Below, one piece after another: positions 1 through 4,573 of a DNA stretch of 14,139 bases. A program made the position numbers and the translations under genes. The notes below the pieces were generated by a model. It made no database searches, was not told the origin of the DNA, and saw only the letters and a list, made by a program, of their open reading frames with translations. The stretch is from Chloroflexota bacterium (lineage in GTDB: Bacteria; Chloroflexota; Anaerolineae; 4572-78), in contig JAJRSQ010000092.1 in NCBI GenBank assembly GCA_024278725.1, positions 1 to 14,139 of the forward strand, read 5' to 3'. Each line of letters opens with the position of its first letter. The first letter of the stretch is position 1.

Positions 1-1437
1 GAAGAATTCGGGGGTCATCACCAAGCCGAGATATTTTTGCTCGTTGTCTTTGGCATAGTTGAAGCCTTCAATAAACGGCACTTGATACACCAGCGGATCC
101 ACCATCACAATACCGACGGCGGCAATTGCCACAAAGCCGAGTAAGACAAACCAGCCGGAAAATGCCGGTCGCCCGGTGGTGGGATAGGTGCGGCGGCGGA
201 AATACCATAGCACTAATGCTACCAAAAAGGCGACAATCAGATACGGTATCCACGCGGAAAAGGTTTCGGTGGGTTTGAACCACGGTATCGCCAGCCCACG
301 GTTATTAAGCCAGATGCGGTCTCCAAATAGGCGGATGGTGTCCTTGCGCTGCGGAAGTTGCAGCAAGACCCCGGCATAGATGAAGAAGAGCAACACCAAC
401 AGCGGGACGTTGCGCATCAACTCCACAAAAGCGCGGGAAATCGTACCCAGTAGCCAGTTGGTTGACAACCGCGCAATCCCGACAAACACTCCCAGAATCG
501 TCGCCAAAAAGATACCGACCACACTGAGCAGTAGTGTATTCAACGCGCCAACCAAGAAAGCGCGCCCGTAGGTATAGGTTCTGTCGTAGGGGATGAGATG
601 TTCCGAAATGTCGAAGCTGGCGGTGTTCTTTAAAAAGCCGAATTCCGTGGCGCTCAGCCCGCGCGATTCGATGCCGGCGGCGGCGTTGTTGCCCAGCCAG
701 TTCAAAATCACCAGCACAACGGCTAAAATCACCAACTGCCCCGCCACCGAAATGGCGCGCACGTCTTTAGTTTGGAAGGCGACATATCCCCCCACCGCAA
801 TGGCTACCAGCAACGAAACCTGCGCGGAAAGGAAGAAATTGATGATACCGACCAAAAACGCGCTGGAGGCAACGCTGCTGCCCAACGGTGAAATGACGAA
901 GACCTGCAACAGCAGCACAACTTCATAAGCAATGAGTCCGGCGGGGACTGCCAACGACATAATGCCGATGTTCCGGCGAATCACCTTCCGGTTCTTATCA
1001 CCGCGGGTGGGATAAAAGAAAAATAATATCCACCCCAGCGGGAATATCACAAAACTATATCCGTACAACATATATTCCGAGAACACATCGCGCCAACGCT
1101 GCCAATTTCTGGAAAGCCATATTGAAAAAAGCCCCAGTACAATGAACCAGAAGGCGCGTTTGGCATAGCCGGATTTGGCAGTTGCGGCGGATTCCAACTG
1201 CCGGGTGTAAAGCCCGACTTCTTCGGCTTTGGATAATCCGGTTTCGCGGTCAACACGGGCTTGGGCTATCTGCTCCGGGTCAATTTGCCGCCAGGTATTG
1301 AGGTTCACCGCGCCGATAACCAGCAACACAATGCCGAGCGCAATGAAAAAATAGGCTATCAACCTGTTTCGGGAAAACTTATTTGCAGTTGTAGAGGGTT
1401 CAGAGTCGTCAGGCTGACGAATTGCAGTATTGCTCAT
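1..1437 (-). CDS. aapQ: Polar amino-acid ABC transporter permease, AapQ/BztB family (3' end cut by window edge)
   Basis: Inner-membrane channel subunit of a polar amino-acid ABC importer. Reading frame is open for 479 codons from ATG at 1437 to the window edge; the C-terminus, with the ATPase-contacting EAA loop, lies outside. A ribosome site (AGGAG at 1444-1448, 6 nt before ATG) supports the start. Residues 266-350 are strongly AapQ-like: FGFL near 266, FDISEHLIPY at 275-284, TYGRAFLVGALNTLL at 289-303, then IARLSTNWL and VELMRNVPLL (338-347). Known proteobacterial AapQ proteins are about 400 residues and reach FGFL near residue 50-60. Here about 200 extra residues precede it, with predicted membrane segments near 31-47, 96-110, 121-141, 157-182, 191-221 and 228-247. 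The gene follows the binding-protein gene in the same direction after a 169-nt structured spacer, so it is probably the second gene of that operon; a second permease and an ATPase gene are expected beyond the left edge. Family is sure; the specific amino acid is not. Confidence 0.93.
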   Translation of the reverse strand, partial: MSNTAIRQPDDSEPSTTANKFSRNRLIAYFFIALGIVLLVIGAVNLNTWRQIDPEQIAQARVDRETGLSKAEEVGLYTRQLESAATAKSGYAKRAFWFIVLGLFSIWLSRNWQRWRDVFSEYMLYGYSFVIFPLGWILFFFYPTRGDKNRKVIRRNIGIMSLAVPAGLIAYEVVLLLQVFVISPLGSSVASSAFLVGIINFFLSAQVSLLVAIAVGGYVAFQTKDVRAISVAGQLVILAVVLVILNWLGNNAAAGIESRGLSATEFGFLKNTASFDISEHLIPYDRTYTYGRAFLVGALNTLLLSVVGIFLATILGVFVGIARLSTNWLLGTISRAFVELMRNVPLLVLLFFIYAGVLLQLPQRKDTIRLFGDRIWLNNRGLAIPWFKPTETFSAWIPYLIVAFLVALVLWYFRRRTYPTTGRPAFSGWFVLLGFVAIAAVGIVMVDPLVYQVPFIEGFNYAKDNEQKYLGLVMTPEFF

Positions 1438-1443
1438 CTGGCT

Positions 1444-1448
1444 CTCCT
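1444..1448 (-). promoter_or_regulatory. Ribosome binding site of the permease gene
   Basis: Minus-strand AGGAG, 6 nt before the ATG at 1437. It fixes the permease start and shows that the long N-terminal extension is translated. Confidence 0.8.
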
Positions 1449-1474
1449 GATATTCAGATTGCACATCGCTGCGG

Positions 1475-1523
1475 TTCAAGGGTCAGCATTTCAAGATTTC
1501 CGCTTCAAATACTGACCTTTGAA
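1475..1523 (-). terminator. Long hairpin in the binding-protein/permease spacer
   Basis: Inverted repeat with arms 1475-1495 and 1503-1523 and a 7-nt loop. The 21-bp stem has one clear mismatch and one or two wobble or weak positions; GGTCAG and CTGACC form its core. No T-run follows on the minus strand, so it is not a classical terminator. It more likely acts as an mRNA-protecting 3' structure or partial attenuator that keeps binding-protein mRNA above permease mRNA, a common arrangement in ABC importers. Confidence 0.6.
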
Positions 1524-1538
1524 TCAAGGTGGGACAGA

Positions 1539-1568
1539 ACACAGCCCAACAAGATTGCCGGGCTGTGT
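1539..1568 (-). terminator. Hairpin just downstream of the binding-protein gene
   Basis: Perfect 9-bp inverted repeat (ACACAGCCC at 1539-1547, GGGCTGTGT at 1560-1568) with a 12-nt loop, 38 nt after the binding-protein stop codon. The sequence after it on the minus strand (TTCTGTCC) is only weakly T-rich, so partial rather than full termination is expected. Confidence 0.6.
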
Positions 1569-1606
1569 CTGTCGGTTCAGCACATCAAAGTGCTGAGAGA
1601 GTTGAT

Positions 1607-2779
1607 TTAGCGGAACGGCGGGGAGTACAGCAAGCCACCGTCTGTCCACAGGCTGTTCAAGCCACGCGGTACGTTGAAGGGGGTGTCGGGACCGAGGTTA
1701 CGGTTGTAAATTTCTTCGTAGTTACCAACTTCACGGATGATGTTGGCGCAGAAATCGTTGTCCAAGCCCAAGCCGGTGCCCAAGTCGCCTTCCACGCCGA
1801 GCATACGGCGGATGTTGGGGTCTTCGGCAGAACCGGCAATTTCGTCAACATTGCCGGAGTTTACGCCAAATTCTTCGGCGGAGATGGTACAGTAGACAGT
1901 CCAGTCAACGATGTCAGCCCACTGGTCGTCGCCGTGTGCGTACGCGGGACCGAGCGGTTCTTTGGACATGGTGACGCCCAAAATCTGGTAGTCAGCCGGG
2001 TTTTCAAGTTCTTGCTGCTGCGAAATCAGACCGGATTTATCGGTCGTGAAGCCGTCACAGTTGCCTGCTTGGAATGCGGCGAGGGTGCTGGGGGCATCGG
2101 GGAAGACTTTGGGGGTGTAGTTGATGCCACGCAGTGCCATTTGGTCAGCCAGGTTCAATTCGGTGGTGGTACCGGTTTGGACACAGACGCTCGCGCCTTC
2201 CATATCTTCTAACGAAGTGATACCGCTGTCTTTACGAACCATCATACCTTGCCCATCGTAGAATGTGGTGGGACCAAAATTCGCTGACCATTCGGTGTCA
2301 CGACTGAGGGTGTAGGTGGTGTTACGAACCAGCACGTCGATTTCGTTGGTTTGCAGGGCAATGGGGCGGTCGCTCGCGCTCAAGGGGCGAATTTCCAGCG
2401 TGGAGTCATCGGCAACGCCAAAGATTGCCACAGCAATGGCGCGACAGTAGTCAATATCAAAGCCGGAGAATGAACCGTCATCTGCCAGCACGCCGAAGCC
2501 TGCCAGGTTAGCATTCCCACCACAAATCAGTTTGCCGCGTTTACGGACAGTTTCCAAACGGCTTTCGGAAGGTTCTTGCACTTCCACAACTTGCGGGGAT
2601 TCTTTCACTTCTTGCGTTTCAGCAACTTGGGCGGCGGTCGGTTCTTCTTGTACCTGCTGCGCTTGCGTCGCAGTCGGTTCTTCCACTTTTACTTGTTCGA
2701 CCGTCGGTTGCGAACATTGTGCCGCGACCAGAGCAAATACTGCCAACACGGCTACCATTACCAATACTTTTTTAAGCAT
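1607..2779 (-). CDS. aapJ: Polar amino-acid ABC transporter substrate-binding protein, AapJ/BztA family
   Basis: Extracytoplasmic receptor (390 aa) that captures amino acids for the ABC importer. The start at 2779 is chosen over an in-frame ATG at 2848 because AAAAGGAG (2789-2796) sits 9 nt before it and because MLKKVLVMVAVLAVFALVAA is a classical signal peptide. After Cys22 follows a charged Glu/Gln/Val/Thr linker to about residue 72, probably a spacer holding the domain off the membrane. The periplasmic-binding fold then begins with LETVRKRGKLICGGNANL. AapJ-type hallmarks include SGFDIDYCRA, RNTTYTLSRDTEW, YDGQGMMVR, SVCVQTGTTTELNLAD, CDGFTTDKSGL, SKEPLGPA, GDDQWADIV, GLGLDNDF, VGNYEEIYNRN and the C-terminal RGLNSLW...YSPPFR. 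The expected lipobox is imperfect: Gln stands just before the cysteine (AAQC) where Ala or Gly is normal, so lipid anchoring is plausible but not certain. Transcribed from the promoter at 3012-3039 through a leader of about 225 nt. In proteobacteria the family takes broad L-amino acids, glutamate, glutamine, aspartate or asparagine; the ligand here is unknown. Confidence 0.95.
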   Translation of the reverse strand: MLKKVLVMVAVLAVFALVAAQCSQPTVEQVKVEEPTATQAQQVQEEPTAAQVAETQEVKESPQVVEVQEPSESRLETVRKRGKLICGGNANLAGFGVLADDGSFSGFDIDYCRAIAVAIFGVADDSTLEIRPLSASDRPIALQTNEIDVLVRNTTYTLSRDTEWSANFGPTTFYDGQGMMVRKDSGITSLEDMEGASVCVQTGTTTELNLADQMALRGINYTPKVFPDAPSTLAAFQAGNCDGFTTDKSGLISQQQELENPADYQILGVTMSKEPLGPAYAHGDDQWADIVDWTVYCTISAEEFGVNSGNVDEIAGSAEDPNIRRMLGVEGDLGTGLGLDNDFCANIIREVGNYEEIYNRNLGPDTPFNVPRGLNSLWTDGGLLYSPPFR

Positions 2780-3005
2780 AAAACATTTCTCCTTTTGGGG
2801 TCTCCTCAACAATAGAGAGCTAAATTTGTGTGACAAGCTTACATACAATGGATTTTTTATTCAGTGTAAAGGCAACACCTCCTTTCAAATAAGGACTGGA
2901 TTTCAAGAGGTATACACTAAAATCAGGTAATGTTCGCCGTGTTATCGCACAGAAAACATAGTATTTCCGTAGAGTAATCGTATGTGTGTCGCTATCTTAA
3001 GAATT
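2780..3005 (-). promoter_or_regulatory. Long structured mRNA leader of the amino-acid uptake operon
   Basis: The predicted transcript starts near 3005, giving about 225 nt before the binding-protein ATG. No gene was seen in it. It contains a full ribosome-site-like AAAGGAGGTG (plus coordinates 2876-2885) that has no suitable start codon after it. Upstream in the leader, ACCTC (2907-2911) can pair with its GAGGT, and AGTGTA (2913-2918) can pair with TACACT (2863-2868), closing an outer helix. This could be a regulatory fold, but it matches no riboswitch class I can recognise by eye. Confidence 0.45.
2789..2796 (-). promoter_or_regulatory. Ribosome binding site deciding the binding-protein start
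   Basis: Minus-strand AAAAGGAG, 9 nt before ATG at 2779. It favours this start over the upstream in-frame ATG at 2848, which has no such site and would bury the signal peptide. Confidence 0.75.
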
Positions 3006-3013
3006 CTCAAGAT
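2994..3013. promoter_or_regulatory. 20-bp near-perfect palindrome over the uptake-operon transcription start (possible operator)
   Basis: ATCTTAAGAATTCTCAAGAT is symmetric except for one base pair, with GAATTC at the centre. It covers the predicted transcription start and touches the -10 box at 3012-3017, the usual place for a repressor site. The cognate regulator is not in the window. Confidence 0.45.
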
Positions 3014-3039
3014 TATAACACAAAAAAAGCATCCGTCAA
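3012..3039 (-). promoter_or_regulatory. Sigma70-like promoter of the amino-acid uptake operon
   Basis: On the minus strand, -35 TTGACG (3034-3039), a 16-nt spacer with a T-run, and a perfect -10 TATAAT (3012-3017). It points toward the binding-protein gene and is the best match in the divergent region on that strand. Confidence 0.7.
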
Positions 3040-3085
3040 ACCTGAATTTTGAGGAATATTTCCCAAAAAGAATATTATAACCTCA

Positions 3086-3114
3086 TTGACGCAACGCCAG
3101 CCGTGTGTTATACT
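3086..3114 (+). promoter_or_regulatory. Sigma70-like promoter of trpB2
   Basis: -35 TTGACG (3086-3091), exactly 17 nt, -10 TATACT (3109-3114), giving a 5' leader of about 30 nt ending in AAAAGGAG, 5 nt before ATG at 3151. Its -35 hexamer is identical to that of the divergent uptake-operon promoter, whose -35 starts about 47 bp away. Confidence 0.75.
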
Positions 3115-3150
3115 CCCCCGAAATAATTCCCCAACCGAAAAGGAGTATCT

Positions 3151-4512
3151 ATGAGCACGGTAAAATACGTGTTGTCAGAAGACCGTATCCCCAAAGTGTG
3201 GTATAACATCCAAGCCGATTTACCCGAACCCGCACCGCCTGTTTTGCATCCCGGCACAGGGCCGCCCATCGGACCCGATGACCTCGCCCCGTTATTCCCT
3301 ATGCAATTAATTGTGCAGGAAGTCAGCACCGAAAAATTCATCGAAATCCCCGACCCGGTGCGCGACATCTACCGCCAATGGCGACCCACCCCGCTTTTCC
3401 GCGCCCGCCGTTTGGAAAAAGCCCTCGACACACCCGCCCGCATCTATTATAAATTCGAGGGCATCAGTCCGGTGGGGTCTCACAAGCCGAACACCGCCGT
3501 GGCGCAGGCTTTTTACAATAAAGAAGAAGGGGTGAAACGCCTCGCCACCGAGACCGGCGCGGGACAGTGGGGTTCATCGCTGGCGATGGCGTGCGCCTTC
3601 TTCGGCTTGGACTGCGATGTGTTCATGGTGCGCGTGAGCTACGAGCAGAAACCGTATCGGCGCGGGCTGATTGAAGCCTTCGGCGCGTCCGTCACCCCCA
3701 GCCCCAGCAACAAAACCAACGCCGGACGGGCAATTCTGGCGCAAGACCCCGACTCGCGCGGCTCGCTCGGCATCGCCATTTCCGAAGCGGTGGAAGTTGC
3801 CGCCTCAGACCCCAACACGAAATACAGTCTCGGCAGTGTGCTGAATCACGTGCTGCTGCACCAAACGGTCATCGGACAAGAGGCGCTGGAACAGTTTGAA
3901 ATGGCGGATGATTATCCCGATGTGGTCATCGCCTGCGCGGGGGGCGGTTCAAATTTCGCCGGACTCGCCTTCCCCTTTGTGGGGAAAAACCTGCGCGGCG
4001 AAGCCGGCTCGCGCATTGTGGCAGTGGAACCCGCCGCCTGCCCCACGCTGACGAAAGGCACTTACGCCTACGACTTCGGCGACACGGCGCATCTCACCCC
4101 GATGGTGAAAATGCACACGCTGGGCAGCTCATTCATGCCGCCCGCCATCCACGCCGGTGGACTGCGCTATCACGGTATGGCGCCGCTGGTGAGCCACTTG
4201 TTCGAGCTGGGCGCCATCGAAGCAACCACCGTTCACCAAACCGACGCCTTCGCCGCCGGTATACAATTCGCCCGGGCGGAAGGGATTATCCCCGCGCCGG
4301 AATCGAATCACGCCGTGGCGCAAGCCATCACCGAAGCGTTGAAATGCAAGGAAGAAGGGGTCAGCCGTTCAATCGTCTTTAATTTGTCCGGTCATGGTCA
4401 TTTTGATATGCAGGCGTACATGGATTACGCTCAAAACAAACTGAAGGATTACGACTATCCCGTCGAAGCCGTTGAAGCCGCGCTGGCGGGCTTGCCCAAC
4501 GTTGATGCATGA
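3151..4512 (+). CDS. trpB2: TrpB2-type tryptophan synthase beta-like PLP enzyme
   Basis: Cytoplasmic PLP enzyme (453 aa) of the TrpB2 branch, which joins indole to serine (or phosphoserine in some members) to form tryptophan. Visible elements: the N-terminal TrpB2-type extension (VWYNIQADLP, residues 17-26), RPTPLFRA at 78-85, the PLP Schiff-base lysine in GSHKPNTA (Lys112), catalytic Glu134 in TETGAGQWGSS, the phosphate-binding loop AGGGSNFAG (263-271), ESNHAVAQA (384-392) and the C-terminal SGHGHFD (413-419). GAGQWG rather than GAGQHG, and SGHGHFD rather than the SGRGDKD type, mark TrpB2 rather than classical TrpB1. The ATG at 3151 is preceded by AAAAGGAG with 5 nt spacing and by a near-consensus promoter. 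No trpA or other trp gene is adjacent, so it may work alone with free indole or replace a missing TrpB1. Its only upstream neighbour is the divergent amino-acid uptake operon. Family assignment is firm; physiological role is inferred. Confidence 0.95.
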   Translation: MSTVKYVLSEDRIPKVWYNIQADLPEPAPPVLHPGTGPPIGPDDLAPLFPMQLIVQEVSTEKFIEIPDPVRDIYRQWRPTPLFRARRLEKALDTPARIYYKFEGISPVGSHKPNTAVAQAFYNKEEGVKRLATETGAGQWGSSLAMACAFFGLDCDVFMVRVSYEQKPYRRGLIEAFGASVTPSPSNKTNAGRAILAQDPDSRGSLGIAISEAVEVAASDPNTKYSLGSVLNHVLLHQTVIGQEALEQFEMADDYPDVVIACAGGGSNFAGLAFPFVGKNLRGEAGSRIVAVEPAACPTLTKGTYAYDFGDTAHLTPMVKMHTLGSSFMPPAIHAGGLRYHGMAPLVSHLFELGAIEATTVHQTDAFAAGIQFARAEGIIPAPESNHAVAQAITEALKCKEEGVSRSIVFNLSGHGHFDMQAYMDYAQNKLKDYDYPVEAVEAALAGLPNVDA

Positions 4513-4573
4513 CGCCGGTGATTAGCGAGTGGCGACCGGTGATTGGCGATTCGCCACTCGCCACTTGTCACTC
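4511..4573. repeat. Heptamer-period array filling the convergent gap, with inverted repeat
   Basis: Nine consecutive 7-bp units, for example GTGATTA, GCGAGTG, GTGATTG, GCGATTC, GCCACTC and GTCACTC. The array begins inside the trpB2 stop codon and contains the stop codon of the convergent DUF2079 gene, so it accounts for all of the intergenic DNA. It carries a perfect 11-bp inverted repeat (4525-4535 with 4551-4561, 15-nt loop). Confidence 0.75.
4525..4561. terminator. Possible bidirectional terminator hairpin between convergent genes
   Basis: Perfect 11-bp GC-rich inverted repeat (GCGAGTGGCGA and TCGCCACTCGC) with a 15-nt loop, midway between two converging stop codons. No T-run follows on either strand, so this is a structural rather than a classical Rho-independent call. 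Confidence 0.45.

Noticed and set aside
380..928. Small plus-strand open frames at the left end
   Set aside because: They lie antisense to a continuous permease frame with strong AapQ motifs that runs off the window edge.
1529..2212. Plus-strand open frame of 227 codons
   Set aside because: Antisense to the well-supported binding-protein gene; the valine/glycine/phenylalanine-rich translation mirrors that gene's codons and matches no family.
2780..3005. Known riboswitch (lysine, glycine, glutamine or T-box) in the uptake-operon leader
   Set aside because: I could not find the conserved cores of these classes by eye; only generic pairing and an orphan ribosome-site-like sequence are visible.
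3053..3063. GGAATATTTCC as an operator
   Set aside because: Short AT-centred near-palindrome (4-bp arms around 3 nt) in an AT-rich promoter region; likely by chance.
3108..3368. Minus-strand frame of 86 codons at the trpB2 start
   Set aside because: Antisense to the firmly identified TrpB2 N-terminus, has no ribosome site and no recognisable domain.
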